Source: Cyanobacteria bacterium RI_101 (GTDB lineage Bacteria; Cyanobacteriota; Cyanobacteriia; Cyanobacteriales; Microcystaceae). Taken from it: DNA of 64,000 nucleotides. The stretch is taken from positions 1 to 64,000 of the forward strand of contig WGLZ01000033.1 in assembly GCA_016471375.1 (NCBI GenBank), written 5' to 3'. Each line of letters starts with the position of its first letter. Within the stretch, counting starts at the first letter, position 1. The position numbers were made by a program, and so were the translations under genes. Below the pieces are notes generated by a model, which had not been told where the DNA came from, did no database searches, and saw only the letters and a program-made list of their open reading frames with translations. Of the stretch, positions 44,810 to 54,320 are shown in pieces.

Positions 44810-45562
44810 ATGTTCTCCCCCCGTCGTTTCCTCTTGCTCCTGCTCCCCCTGTTCCTTTGCCTGAGCCTGGGAGGTTGCGTTCGCTACGATGTCGGCGTTC
44901 AATTCCCCGAGCAACATTGGGGGCAGATTCGCCAACACATTCAACTGGGGCAACAATTGACCACTCTCAGTCAAACGGAGGCGGATCGTTGGTTGGATAG
45001 CCTCTCCGCCCGGGCCAAAAGTCTGGGGGGACAAATCCAGCGCCGCTCCGGGGACGAACTGCTCCTGACCATTCCCTTTGGGAGCGGCCGGGAGTTAACG
45101 GAGAAATTCAATCAATTTTTCAATCCCCCGGCGCCGAAGGGAGCCAAACCCGCCGCCAGTCAATTAGATCTTCTACAACTGGAGGCCCGCCTCGACCTTC
45201 AACAACGCAATTGGCTGTTGGCGGATCAAAACCGTCTCCGCTTGACGGCGGATCTGCGGGCCCTGGGGGTGCTCTCGGAACAGGGCAAAATTCTTCTCAG
45301 TCCCGGCTCGCTCCTAGATCTCAATTTTGGCCTGCAAACGGCGCTTTGGACTCGGAATTTGACCCCGGCGCCCGGAGAAGAGACTCCTGTCCTCACCCGG
45401 CGGACTGAATGGCGACTCCAACCCGGCGAAATCAATACCCTAGAAGCGGTCTTTTGGACGCCGAGCTATCTGGGCTTGGGAACCCTAGGCATCGCGGCGC
45501 TCTGTTTCGGGGGGTTTTATCTCAAATATCGGCGCTGGCCGGGAACGAAACCGGCGCTTTAA
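44810..45562 (+). CDS. DUF3153 lipoprotein
   Basis: A 250-residue protein with a lipoprotein signal (LSLGGC, Cys23), a soluble region (VRYDVGVQFPEQHWGQIRQHIQLG, WLDSLSARAKSLGG) and a C-terminal membrane span near 222-240. This matches the DUF3153 family of cyanobacteria and plastids. The N-terminal lipid and C-terminal span would place it at the plasma or thylakoid membrane. Function is unknown. Confidence 0.85.
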   Translation: MFSPRRFLLLLLPLFLCLSLGGCVRYDVGVQFPEQHWGQIRQHIQLGQQLTTLSQTEADRWLDSLSARAKSLGGQIQRRSGDELLLTIPFGSGRELTEKFNQFFNPPAPKGAKPAASQLDLLQLEARLDLQQRNWLLADQNRLRLTADLRALGVLSEQGKILLSPGSLLDLNFGLQTALWTRNLTPAPGEETPVLTRRTEWRLQPGEINTLEAVFWTPSYLGLGTLGIAALCFGGFYLKYRRWPGTKPAL

Positions 45563-45609
45563 CAAGAAGCAATTAGTCCCCTATGCTTCGACCGGCTCAG
45601 CGGGATAAT

Positions 45610-45625
45610 CCCCCAAATTTGGGGG
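45610..45625. repeat. CCCCCAAATTTGGGGG palindrome
   Basis: A perfect 16-bp palindrome in the gap before the Uma2 gene. Nearly the same sequence (one mismatch) occurs at 58874-58889. It is preceded by a cttcgaccggctcag repeat fragment. Confidence 0.7.
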
Positions 45626-45720
45626 ACATTTTCGGCGCCGGACGGGGTGGTGAAACTTCGGCGAGTATGGCTAGCGCCGTATAATTCTAGGGACGCTAAG
45701 GTTCAACAGGGTAGGGCATT

Positions 45721-46383
45721 ATGGCTACAGCGCCGGCGTTGACTGTCGCCGATTATCAAAAACTAATCGAGGAGATTGCCTGGGGAACGGGGGAAACCGA
45801 GCCGGTTTACGTTCTTTCCGGGGTGAGTTGGCCCGATTATGAGGCGCTGTTAGCGCGATGGGGGGACGAAGCGCCTGTGTTATTGAAGTTTGCAGAGGGA
45901 AGATTAGAGATTATGGCGCCCAGTATTCGTCATGAATTTTATAAAGAAAACTTAGGTATTTTATTAGAGGCCTATTTTCAGGAAAAGAAAATTCGCTTCT
46001 ATTCCCTTGGCTCAACCACCTTCCGTTCCGTTTCTAGCCAAAAAGGGATTGAACCGGACAAATCCTATTGTCTGCATACTCGTAAACCGATGCCTGATTT
46101 AGCCATCGAGGGGGTAGTGACTAGCCGCGGCGTTGATTCCCTGAAGATTTATCAAGATTTAGGAGTTCAGGAGGTCTGGTTCTGGCAAGCTGAGCGCCTA
46201 ACCGTCTATGTCCTCGGGCCGGAGGGTTATGTTCAATCCCCCCAAAGCGGACTCCTGCCGGACTTAGATTTGGAAACCCTAGCCCATTACGGCGCTTGGG
46301 AGGAACCCTTTGACGCGGTGTTAGCTTTTCGGGAACAGATCCGGCGCTTGTCGGGTGGTGAAACTTTTGACTTCGCTCAGTAG
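45721..46383 (+). CDS. Uma2-family PD-(D/E)XK endonuclease-like protein
   Basis: A 220-residue Uma2 (DUF820) protein, a restriction-endonuclease-like family greatly expanded in cyanobacteria. The fold is marked by GRLEIMAPSIRHEFYKENL (60-78), EPDKSYCL (111-118), MPDLAIEGVVTS (124-135) and SLKIYQDLGVQEVWFW (140-155). These supply the acidic and lysine active-site residues. Biological substrates are unknown. It is a single gene, convergent with the GGDEF gene. Confidence 0.9.
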   Translation: MATAPALTVADYQKLIEEIAWGTGETEPVYVLSGVSWPDYEALLARWGDEAPVLLKFAEGRLEIMAPSIRHEFYKENLGILLEAYFQEKKIRFYSLGSTTFRSVSSQKGIEPDKSYCLHTRKPMPDLAIEGVVTSRGVDSLKIYQDLGVQEVWFWQAERLTVYVLGPEGYVQSPQSGLLPDLDLETLAHYGAWEEPFDAVLAFREQIRRLSGGETFDFAQ

Positions 46384-46387
46384 CGCT

Positions 46388-47251
46388 TTAGACTTGGTCG
46401 GCGCAAATAACGCGATTTTTGCCCCCCGTCTTAGCTTGGTAAAGACACCGATCCGCCAGCGCCACTAGGTCTTCAGGGTTCTGTTCCGGTTGGGGAATCA
46501 GCACCGCCACCCCAAAGCTCATAGTAACCCAGTCCCCCAGGGGAGAGAGGTGGTGGGGAATGGCCAGCAGTTCTAGGGTGGCCTGCATCCGTCGGGCCGT
46601 CTGATAAGCGCCGGTTTGGTCGGTGTTGGGCAAAATAGCGATAAATTCTTCCCCGCCGTAGCGGGCAAAGAGATCAAAGGGGTTCCGCAAACAGGCGCTC
46701 AGCGCCTTGGCGAGGCGCCGCAAACAGTCGTCGCCGCTGAGGTGGCCATAGAAATCGTTAAATTCCTTGAAATAATCCACATCGGCGAAAATCAGCGCCA
46801 GAGGTTCTCCCGTTTCCGCCAATTTTTGCCACTGTGTCTCTAGATGTTGGTCAAAATGGCGCCGATTAGCCACCTGGGTGAGGCCGTCGAGGTTAATCAA
46901 TTCGTTGGCTTCGCAGAATTTTTGGCGCCACTGGGCGTCCACCACGTCCCCGTGCTCCATGATGGTTTGAACAATGATCTCTAGGTCTTCCTTTTGGCGG
47001 GAAATGAGATGGAGGAGATTGTGGAGTTTGGCCTCCGCCCGTTGGCGCTCGGCGATTTCCGCCTTGAGTTTGACGTTGGTTTCATTGAGGAGGGATTCAA
47101 CCATGTCGCCGTGCTCGGCGATGGTGGTCAGGGCGATGTGGAGATCCTCGTTTTCCCGCCGGAGGCGCTGATTCTCCCCCCGTAATTGTTCCAGTTCTAA
47201 ACCGGGGCCAGTGTCCCGGGAAGCGTCGGCGTAGGAAGAGAGAGAAGCCAT
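46388..47251 (-). CDS. GGDEF diguanylate cyclase with coiled-coil N-terminus
   Basis: A 287-residue cytoplasmic protein. The N-terminal 110 residues form a coiled coil with two related segments (LTTIAEHGDMVES and VQTIMEHGDVVDA). The C-terminal GGDEF domain has LDGLTQVANRRHFD, FADVDYFKEFNDFYGH and the active-site GGEEF. The product would be cyclic di-GMP. The allosteric RxxD site is not kept (RNPFDLFARYGG), so product inhibition may be absent. ATG 47251 is preferred to TTG 47272. It is downstream of the PP2C gene by 58 bp on the same strand. Confidence 0.93.
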   Translation of the reverse strand: MASLSSYADASRDTGPGLELEQLRGENQRLRRENEDLHIALTTIAEHGDMVESLLNETNVKLKAEIAERQRAEAKLHNLLHLISRQKEDLEIIVQTIMEHGDVVDAQWRQKFCEANELINLDGLTQVANRRHFDQHLETQWQKLAETGEPLALIFADVDYFKEFNDFYGHLSGDDCLRRLAKALSACLRNPFDLFARYGGEEFIAILPNTDQTGAYQTARRMQATLELLAIPHHLSPLGDWVTMSFGVAVLIPQPEQNPEDLVALADRCLYQAKTGGKNRVICADQV

Positions 47252-47308
47252 AACCACGGAAATCGGAACCAAAGGTGGGATTTCTAGTAAAGCACAGAGT
47301 TTGGAGAA

Positions 47309-49585
47309 TTATTGTTGCTTAAGGATCACTAAAGTGATGTCGTCAAAAACTTTTTGGGTTTTAATCCAGTCCCTCACGTCCCGAATCACCGCCTGGCGAA
47401 TGTCTTCCGCCGTTAGGTGGCGGTTCTGGGCTAGAACCTTTTGCAGACGTTCGAGGCCGTATTGTTCCTTTTGGGGGTTCATGGCCTCGGTAATACCGTC
47501 GGTGTACAGCGCCGCCAGGTCGCCGGATTTCAACTGGAGGGTGGTTTCCGAGACTAGATGGGTAATGTCGGACTCTAAGCCCAAGGGAAATCCAAGCTCA
47601 AAAGTGTCGATATTTTCCACCTGACCGCTCCGGCGGACAATGATTAACTCTTCGTGTTGTCCGCTCAGACGCAGGATTCCCGCTTCGTACTCCAGCAACA
47701 TTAAGGTCATATTTTTATAGGATCCCATGCGGCGGATATTGTCGTAGAGGGTGCGATTGACGGCGTTTAAGAGGCGGGCCGGGTCAGTTTCTCCGTTTTC
47801 TAACAGGGTGCGCACCGCGGTTTGGGCCATAATCATCACTAAATTGCTCTCCAAACCGTGGCCGGTGACGTCGCCGATACTAATGCGGGTTTTGCCGTTG
47901 GCCTGTTGGATGTCGTAGTAGTCGCCCCCCACTTCGTCCGCCGGTTCCATAAACCCGGCGATATCCAGCCCCGCCACGGATTCTAATTCCCGCTCCGAGG
48001 GCATCAGTAGTTGTTGCAAGCGCCGGGTGACGGCCAATTCGGCGCCGAGGCGGAGGTTATCGTCCTGAAGGCTCCGGGTGAGGCGCTCGATCTCCAGTTC
48101 GTCGGCTTTGCGCTGACTAATATCCATCACCGTCCCCTCAAAGCCCGTTAATTCGCCTCGATCGTCGTAAAGACAGCGGGCCGACTCGGAAATCCAGATC
48201 GCGGAGCCGTCCCGCCGATAGACCTGGGACTCGAAATTCCGTAGGGAGCCGTTTTCCCGAAGACTTTCGATAAATTCCTGACGGCGCCGGGGTTGGACGT
48301 ACAATTGCCCCTGAATATCTTGAAGAGAGGTCATTAAGGCCTGGGGCGAGTCGTAACCGTAGATTTGGGCGAGGCGAGTGTTCACCGTCAGATATTGACC
48401 CCCCAGACTGGTTTGATAAATGCCCACCACGGCGTTTTCCACAATGCCCCGATATTTAGCCTCCGCCACTCTCAGGGCGTCCGCCAAGGTTTGGAAGGAT
48501 TGCACCACCTCCCCCATTTCGTCCCGAGTATCCAGCGCCCAATTCTGGGATTGATTTCCCGCCACTAACCGTAGAGACGCTTGACGCAGTTGCTCTAAGG
48601 TGATCATCAGACTTTCATAAAAACCGATAAACAGGTAGGCCGCCAGCGCCAAAGCGGCCAAGACCAGCACACTTAACAATTGTTGGCGTCGTCGCAAGCG
48701 GTCGATTCGGCGCTGAAGCAGGGTCTCCAAATTTTCGGCGCCGCTTTGCCAGAGAGCGGCGCTAGCCTCTAACGCGGCTTGATTGCCGGCGAATAAAACT
48801 TCCGTCTGGGGGGCGCTTTGGGCATTAAGCAGTGTTTCCAGCGCCCGGATTAACTGTCGATTGGCTTGAACTTGAGCCGCCAGTTGGGGTTTAAGGCTCC
48901 CGGAAAGAACCTGGGACGGCGCGCGTTGAAAAACGACCTGAAAACCATTCTCTAGAGTCTGGGTCAGTTGGATTAAATTTTCCCGTCGGGCGAGGAGTTG
49001 GGCCCGGCGCCAGATGTTGAGTTCCGAGGCGGTATCCGCGGCTAGTATCCGTTGTATTTTCCCTAAATTGCTTTGGATTTGAGGCAGAGTCAGCAGTGTC
49101 GCTTCCATCAAGTAGTAGCTATCTAAATCCGGGTCGAGGATTAAGTTGGACTGGTCTCCCACCCGGCGCCGGAGGCGCTGGAGCGGCGCTTCCATTAATT
49201 CCCAAGGGTTCAGCTTTTGGGGTTGGGATTGCCAGGCTTGCCATTCCTGGGTCAGGGTTCTCAAGGGCAAAGCGGTTTCTAGGGTCGCTCCCGTTTCTGC
49301 GTCGGCGCTTTGCAGTCGGCGCCAAGCCTCCTCCAGGGCGGCGCGATCCCCCGGAGGGCTAAAGTTTAATAGGGCGTTGTTCAAGTCTTGCAGGGAGCGA
49401 AGATAGCGAAGACCCTCAATTTCTCGCCGGGCAAAATCGACGCGGTTCTGGATCTCGGAAAGCAGTAGATAGAAAGCCAACCCCAAGGGAACCAGAAAGA
49501 CGCCGCTAAGGAGAGCGAACTTTTGGGGATATTTGAGGCGATTAAGCAGGTAGATAGCCGGACGACTGAGAAAACGCAGGCTCAT
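47309..49585 (-). CDS. Membrane sensor PP2C-type phosphatase (RsbU/SpoIIE family)
   Basis: A 758-residue protein with membrane spans at about 22-42 and 305-325 enclosing a periplasmic helical sensor. It then has a HAMP linker (about 325-380), a PAS domain (VGIYQTSLGGQYLTVN, MDISQR) and the C-terminal phosphatase (LDIAGFMEPADEVGGDYYD, GDVTGHGLESNLV, LAALYTDGITEAMN). Such enzymes dephosphorylate STAS-domain anti-anti-sigma proteins. A STAS gene lies divergently 229 bp away, and a GGDEF gene follows. The target may be that STAS protein. Confidence 0.94.
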   Translation of the reverse strand: MSLRFLSRPAIYLLNRLKYPQKFALLSGVFLVPLGLAFYLLLSEIQNRVDFARREIEGLRYLRSLQDLNNALLNFSPPGDRAALEEAWRRLQSADAETGATLETALPLRTLTQEWQAWQSQPQKLNPWELMEAPLQRLRRRVGDQSNLILDPDLDSYYLMEATLLTLPQIQSNLGKIQRILAADTASELNIWRRAQLLARRENLIQLTQTLENGFQVVFQRAPSQVLSGSLKPQLAAQVQANRQLIRALETLLNAQSAPQTEVLFAGNQAALEASAALWQSGAENLETLLQRRIDRLRRRQQLLSVLVLAALALAAYLFIGFYESLMITLEQLRQASLRLVAGNQSQNWALDTRDEMGEVVQSFQTLADALRVAEAKYRGIVENAVVGIYQTSLGGQYLTVNTRLAQIYGYDSPQALMTSLQDIQGQLYVQPRRRQEFIESLRENGSLRNFESQVYRRDGSAIWISESARCLYDDRGELTGFEGTVMDISQRKADELEIERLTRSLQDDNLRLGAELAVTRRLQQLLMPSERELESVAGLDIAGFMEPADEVGGDYYDIQQANGKTRISIGDVTGHGLESNLVMIMAQTAVRTLLENGETDPARLLNAVNRTLYDNIRRMGSYKNMTLMLLEYEAGILRLSGQHEELIIVRRSGQVENIDTFELGFPLGLESDITHLVSETTLQLKSGDLAALYTDGITEAMNPQKEQYGLERLQKVLAQNRHLTAEDIRQAVIRDVRDWIKTQKVFDDITLVILKQQ

Positions 49586-49814
49586 GGCGGGGGCAAAGAC
49601 AAGATAAGTCTTTCTCTAGTGTGGGAGTAGGTCTATTGTAGAGATTGCTCGTCGCGCTTCCGAGATTAGGGCCGCGTTCTCTCTCCCTTTCTCCATAGGG
49701 TAATACTTGGCCCGCGGATCTAAATTCGCGGCCTTGAGTCAATATAGTAGAGTGTTAAAAACGCCCCTCAAAAACAGCTTCGGTAACAACGCCCTTCCCT
49801 TTCCCTTAGCGCCG

Positions 49815-50147
49815 ATGGATATTACTCTAAGCAACCATAACGAGATTCGCATTGCCACCCTAGCGGGAGACATCGACGCCAACACGGCGCCGGGGGTCGC
49901 GGACAAAATCCTTCCCCTGGTGGAGCCGGGGGGGAAAATTCTCCTAGACTTAAGCGCCGTGCCCTACATGTCCAGCGCCGGTCTGCGCATGCTCCTCTCT
50001 CTCTATCGTCAGGGCACGGCCCAGGAGGGAAAACTGGCGCTGGTGGGTCTGTCGGAGGAGATTCGAGACACCATGTCCGTGACCGGATTTCTGGAATTTT
50101 TTATTACCTGCGACACCCTAGAAGAGGGAATTGAGCAATTAGGGTAA
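49815..50147 (+). CDS. STAS-domain anti-sigma factor antagonist
   Basis: A 110-residue STAS protein. ITLSNHNEIRIATLAGDIDANTAP opens the fold, and LDLSAVPYMSSAGLRML holds the phosphorylatable serine (Ser53 or Ser54). In the partner-switch scheme the unphosphorylated form sequesters an anti-sigma kinase; the PP2C protein encoded divergently is the likely phosphatase. The ATG at 49815 fits the domain start; no strong ribosome-binding site is visible. No RsbW-like kinase is nearby. Confidence 0.9.
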   Translation: MDITLSNHNEIRIATLAGDIDANTAPGVADKILPLVEPGGKILLDLSAVPYMSSAGLRMLLSLYRQGTAQEGKLALVGLSEEIRDTMSVTGFLEFFITCDTLEEGIEQLG

Positions 50148-50213
50148 ATAATCATTATTTATCAGATATCAGTCGCCAATTATTCAGTTATTGAGATTAC
50201 TTGGTCTAACGCC

Positions 50214-52334
50214 ATGACTCCAGAGCGGATTGACGCCCATCCCACCCATCGTCACGGAGAATTTAAACTCCGTCCCGGTAAGCCCTTTCCCTTCGGCGCG
50301 ACTCCGGCGCCGGGCGGAGGGATCAATTTCTCCATTTTCTCCAGCCATGCGACTTCCTGTTCTTTAGTCCTTTTTGATAAAGGAGCGCCGGCGCCGAAAG
50401 CGGAAATTCCCTTCCCGGACGAGTTTCGCATCGGCAATGTCTATTCGATGGTGGTTTTTGATCTGGATTACGAAAATCTGGAGTATGGCTACCGTATGGA
50501 CGGCCCCCATAACTTCCAGCAGGGGCATTGGTTTGACAAAACTAAAATTCTCCTCGATCCCTACGCCAAAGTCATTGGCGGGCGAGACGTCTGGGGCGCC
50601 GAGCCGGATTGGAACAATATTTACCAACACCGGGGCCGAGTGGCCTTCGACGATTTTGACTGGGAGGGGGATCGTCCCCTGGAAATTCCGCCGGAGGATC
50701 AAATTATTTACGAACTCCATGTGCGCAGTTTCACCCGAGACCCCTCCTCCGGGATCAAGGAGAGTCACCGGGGCACCTTCGCCGGTTTGCGGGATAAAAT
50801 TCCCTACCTCAAGGCGCTGGGGATTAACGCGGTGGAGTTGATGCCCATTTACGAGTTTGACGAGTTTGAAAATAGCCGCCCCAATCCAGAAACAGGGGAA
50901 CTGCTTTTAAATTACTGGGGCTATAGCACCGTGGGCTTCTTCGCGCCCAAAGCCGGTTACGCGGCCACCGGCAAACTGGGCATGCAGGTGGACGAACTCA
51001 AGGCGCTGGTGAAAGAACTCCACAAAAACGGCATTGAAGTGATTCTCGACGTGGTCTTTAACCACACCGCCGAGGGCAATGAGCGGGGCCCCACCATTTC
51101 CTTCCGGGGCGTCGATAATAAAACCTACTATATGCTCACCCCGGAGGGCTATTACTTCAACTTTAGCGGCACGGGCAACACCTTAAATTGCAACAATCCC
51201 ATCGTCCGGGGCATGGTGCTGGACTGTCTGCGTTACTGGGCGGCGGAGTACCACATCGACGGTTTTCGCTTTGACCTGGCGGCGATTCTCGGGCGAGACC
51301 CCTGGGGCGCGCCTTTGGCTAATCCCCCCCTCTTGGAAAGTTTAGCCTTTGATCCCATTTTGGCAAAATGCAAACTGATCGCCGAAGCCTGGGACGCGGG
51401 GGGTCTCTATCAGGTCGGCTCCTTCCCGGCCTTTGGGCGCTGGGCGGAGTGGAACGGCAAATACCGAGACAGTCTGCGGAAATTCCTGAAGGGGGACGGC
51501 TCGGCGGGGGACGCGGCCCAGCGCCTCCAGGGTTCCCCCGACCTCTACGCGGCCTCGGGACGGGCGCCGGCCACCTCCATTAATTTCATCACCTGCCACG
51601 ACGGTTTTACCTTGATGGATCTGGTTTCCTACAACGGCAAACACAACGAAGCCAACGGGGAGAACAATAACGACGGCAGTAACGACAACGACAGTTGGAA
51701 CTGCGGCTGGGAAGGCCCCACCGACAATCCGGCCATTCAATCTCTCCGGCGCCGGCAAATTAAAAACGCGGCGGCTCTGTTATTGGTCAGCCAAGGGGTG
51801 CCGATGATTCTCATGGGAGACGAAATGGGCCGCACCCAGCAGGGCAACAACAACACCTACTGTCACGACAACGCCCTCAACTGGTTGGATTGGACGCTGG
51901 CGGAGCGGGAATCAGGATTACTAGAATTTTTCCGCCACTGTATCGCCTTCCGACGGGCCCACCCTGTTCTGCGAAATCCCTACCATTTCCAAAATCGGGA
52001 CTACGTCGGGAGCGGCTACCCCGATATTAGTTGGCACGGGGTCAAGGCCTGGGACGCGGACTGGTCTTCCGGCCATCTGTTGGCCTTCCTCCTCTGCGGC
52101 GCCCACGCTAAGGGAGGAACCGTTCGGGACGACTTTATCTACGTCGCCATGAATCTCCATTGGCAGGCCCACTGGTTCGAGTTGCCCCAACTCCCCCCGG
52201 AAAAGAGCTGGTTCGTCTTCGCCAATACCGGCGCCGATCCCAGTAGTTGGGATCCGGGGTCGGAGCCGCGGCTGGAAAATCAACAGGGTATTCTTTTAGG
52301 GGAACGATCCGTGGTTATCCTGGTTGGCCGATAA
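50214..52334 (+). CDS. glgX: GlgX, glycogen debranching enzyme
   Basis: A 706-residue GH13 isoamylase-type enzyme that removes branches from glycogen. An N-terminal CBM48-like domain (PFPFGATPAPGGGINFSIFSSHA) precedes the barrel with DVVFNHTAEG, DGFRFDLAAILGRD (nucleophile Asp), AEAWDAGGLYQVG (acid Glu) and FITCHDGFTLMDLVSYN. Length is normal. It follows the STAS gene by 66 bp but may have its own promoter. Confidence 0.96.
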   Translation: MTPERIDAHPTHRHGEFKLRPGKPFPFGATPAPGGGINFSIFSSHATSCSLVLFDKGAPAPKAEIPFPDEFRIGNVYSMVVFDLDYENLEYGYRMDGPHNFQQGHWFDKTKILLDPYAKVIGGRDVWGAEPDWNNIYQHRGRVAFDDFDWEGDRPLEIPPEDQIIYELHVRSFTRDPSSGIKESHRGTFAGLRDKIPYLKALGINAVELMPIYEFDEFENSRPNPETGELLLNYWGYSTVGFFAPKAGYAATGKLGMQVDELKALVKELHKNGIEVILDVVFNHTAEGNERGPTISFRGVDNKTYYMLTPEGYYFNFSGTGNTLNCNNPIVRGMVLDCLRYWAAEYHIDGFRFDLAAILGRDPWGAPLANPPLLESLAFDPILAKCKLIAEAWDAGGLYQVGSFPAFGRWAEWNGKYRDSLRKFLKGDGSAGDAAQRLQGSPDLYAASGRAPATSINFITCHDGFTLMDLVSYNGKHNEANGENNNDGSNDNDSWNCGWEGPTDNPAIQSLRRRQIKNAAALLLVSQGVPMILMGDEMGRTQQGNNNTYCHDNALNWLDWTLAERESGLLEFFRHCIAFRRAHPVLRNPYHFQNRDYVGSGYPDISWHGVKAWDADWSSGHLLAFLLCGAHAKGGTVRDDFIYVAMNLHWQAHWFELPQLPPEKSWFVFANTGADPSSWDPGSEPRLENQQGILLGERSVVILVGR

Positions 52335-52566
52335 CGGTTCAGCCCCGGCGGGCCTAGGGCAACCCCGCCAACAAGCCCAATTTGCGCGGATGGGGAAATC
52401 GGCCGGGGGGCGGCGCTTTACCCGTTGTGACCGGGGTAGAACTGACCCTGACGGCGACCCAGATTTTCGCCTGGCTCAAGATTGTCAGTTAAGGGGATTT
52501 GACGTTCTCCTTTAGCGATTGCGGGGATAGCCTAGAATAAAAAGTCATTTCTCTTTCCCCGACTCC

Positions 52567-53283
52567 ATGCTCAGATTGATCACCGACTTTGACGGCCCGA
52601 TTATGGACGTCTCTGAACGCTACTATCGGGTCTATCTCTACTGTCTAGACCAGGTTAAAGCCGCCGATCAGCCTGTGAAGACCCTCGACAAGGGGGAGTT
52701 TTGGCGCCTGAAACGGGCCCGGGTGCCGGAGCGGGATATCGGTCTCAAATCGGGCTTGGACGACCGTCAATCCCAAGACTTTGCCCAACTGCGCCGGGAC
52801 ACCGTTCACACTTTGCCCTATCTGCCCTACGACCAGCCCTGGCCGACGGCGCTGGCCACTCTGGAACGGATTCAGGGCTTAGGCGTTGAGCTGGTGGTGA
52901 TGACCATGCGCCGGGTCTGCGAACTGGAGGAGGCGCTGGAGCGGGTCAATTTGGGGGGCTTTTTTCCTCCAGAGCGCCGTTATTGTTTAGCCGACGATTA
53001 CGTCAAGACCACGGATATTGAAGATAAACCCCGCCTCATGGCCCGGGCGGTGGCCCAACTCCCCCCGGCGCCGTCCGTGTGGATGGTGGGGGACACAGAA
53101 GCGGATATCGCCGCGGCCCAGAGCCAAAATATTCCGGTGGTGGCGGTGCTCTCCGGGATTCGGGATAAAGAACAACTCGCTCAGTACAATCCGAACCATA
53201 TCGCCGAGGATTTGACCGCGGCGCTGGACTGGATTTTGCCCCAGGTCAACGCCCCATTGCAATCCCCCCTAGCCCCGCTTTGA
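52567..53283 (+). CDS. HAD-superfamily phosphatase (phosphoglycolate-phosphatase-like)
   Basis: A 238-residue HAD hydrolase. Motif I is ITDFDGPIMD (Asp7, Asp9), motif II the VVMTMRR segment and motif IV MVGDTEADIAAA. A helical cap of about 100 residues follows motif I. The substrate is not predictable; sugar or glycolate phosphates are typical. The last residues (PLQSPLAPL) and the stop are encoded inside a C/G-run intergenic repeat, so the C-terminus may have been altered by repeat insertion. Confidence 0.85.
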   Translation: MLRLITDFDGPIMDVSERYYRVYLYCLDQVKAADQPVKTLDKGEFWRLKRARVPERDIGLKSGLDDRQSQDFAQLRRDTVHTLPYLPYDQPWPTALATLERIQGLGVELVVMTMRRVCELEEALERVNLGGFFPPERRYCLADDYVKTTDIEDKPRLMARAVAQLPPAPSVWMVGDTEADIAAAQSQNIPVVAVLSGIRDKEQLAQYNPNHIAEDLTAALDWILPQVNAPLQSPLAPL

Positions 53284-53336
53284 AAGGGGGGAAAACTTCT
53301 CAAAGTCCCCCTTACAAAGGGGGATTTAGGGGGATC
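53261..53336. repeat. C/G-run repeat overlapping the HAD gene end
   Basis: aatcccccctagccccgctt, aaaggggggaaaa, agtcccccttac and aaagggggatttaggggg form nested hairpins. It resembles the repeat at 37889-37971. Confidence 0.7.
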
Positions 53337-53433
53337 AAACCCAAAACTGAGTCTTTAACCGAGATTTGTGTACACCGTAGCCTTGGACAGGGGGCAATTG
53401 CCCGCAAATTGAGGGATTGATCCAACCATTCTC

Positions 53434-54096
53434 CTAAACCCGGGCCGCCAGCGCCTCCCGGGCCGTAGCGGCCACCTGCTCCGCTTCATCCTGGCTCAGG
53501 CGCTCCAGCGCCGCCAGACCCTCCGGGGCGGGCAGTTGTCCGAGGGTTAACGCTAAGCGGTAGCGCACCTGCCAGTCTTCGTCCTCCGCTAGGGGTAAGA
53601 GAAGGGGCACAATACTCGCGTCGCCTAAATCTCCCAAGGCGCCGATGGCCGCGGTGCGGATTAAACTCTGGGGGGAAGACAGCGCCGTTTTCAGCAGTTC
53701 GGCGCCTCTCGGGTCGCCCATTTCTCCTAGGGTGGCCACGATACTCATTTGCAAGAGCCAGTCCTGGGTGTTGCGATAGGCCTGTTCGAGGTCGGGGTAG
53801 GCTTCCGTGAGTTTGAGACCGCCGATAGCGTCCGCCGCCGCCGATTGCACGTCGATTTCCGAGTCGTTAAACAGGCGCTCCCGCAGAAGTTCGAGGCTTT
53901 CCCGGGGATTGACGGCGCCGATGGGGTCCAGTTGACTGACGGCGGCGTAGCGGATGCGGGGATTGGGGTCGTTGAGGAGAGGTTTGAGGAGGGGAAAGGC
54001 GAGGGCCGGGTCGAGGTTCCGTAGGTGGTTGAGGCCGCGGATTTGGTCGCTAAAGTTGTCGGAGGTTAGGAGGGTTTGGATCTCTTGGGGGGTCAT
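53434..54096 (-). CDS. nblB: NblB-like HEAT-repeat protein
   Basis: A 220-residue protein of five to six HEAT-type repeats (NPRIRYAAVSQLDPIGA, EIDVQSAAADAIGGLKL, LIRTAAIGALGDLGD, DWQVRYRLALTLGQL). Its size and the starting MTPQEIQTLLTSDNFSDQIRGLNHLRNLDP resemble NblB, a phycobilin-binding protein needed for phycobilisome breakdown and related to the CpcE-type lyases. No phycobilisome genes are adjacent. It could instead be another lyase-like HEAT protein. Confidence 0.8.
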   Translation of the reverse strand: MTPQEIQTLLTSDNFSDQIRGLNHLRNLDPALAFPLLKPLLNDPNPRIRYAAVSQLDPIGAVNPRESLELLRERLFNDSEIDVQSAAADAIGGLKLTEAYPDLEQAYRNTQDWLLQMSIVATLGEMGDPRGAELLKTALSSPQSLIRTAAIGALGDLGDASIVPLLLPLAEDEDWQVRYRLALTLGQLPAPEGLAALERLSQDEAEQVAATAREALAARV

Positions 54097-54320
54097 GGGG
54101 GGAGCGGGGGGAAGGGGAGGAGGCGCCCTTCGGCTCTTCGACGTTGCTCAGGGGCCGCTACGCTTAGGGCGCAAAGTAGAGCGTAATCGAAATTGAGGGA
54201 CTTTGTTCAAGACGCGAAATATAACGTAATCGAAATCGAAGGCTGAGCGGAGCGCCGTCCTGAGCTTGCCCAAGGACGCCGAAGGGCCGTAGCCCGACCG
54301 CCGCTGACAACTGATATCTG
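54097..54320. other. Intergenic region with several repeat elements
   Basis: It contains gcccttcggctcttcgac, a ggctgagcggagcgcc segment, a cctgagcttgcccaagg arm and an actgatatctgtcatcggatatct string. All are dispersed repeat types. No gene is seen. Confidence 0.5.
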
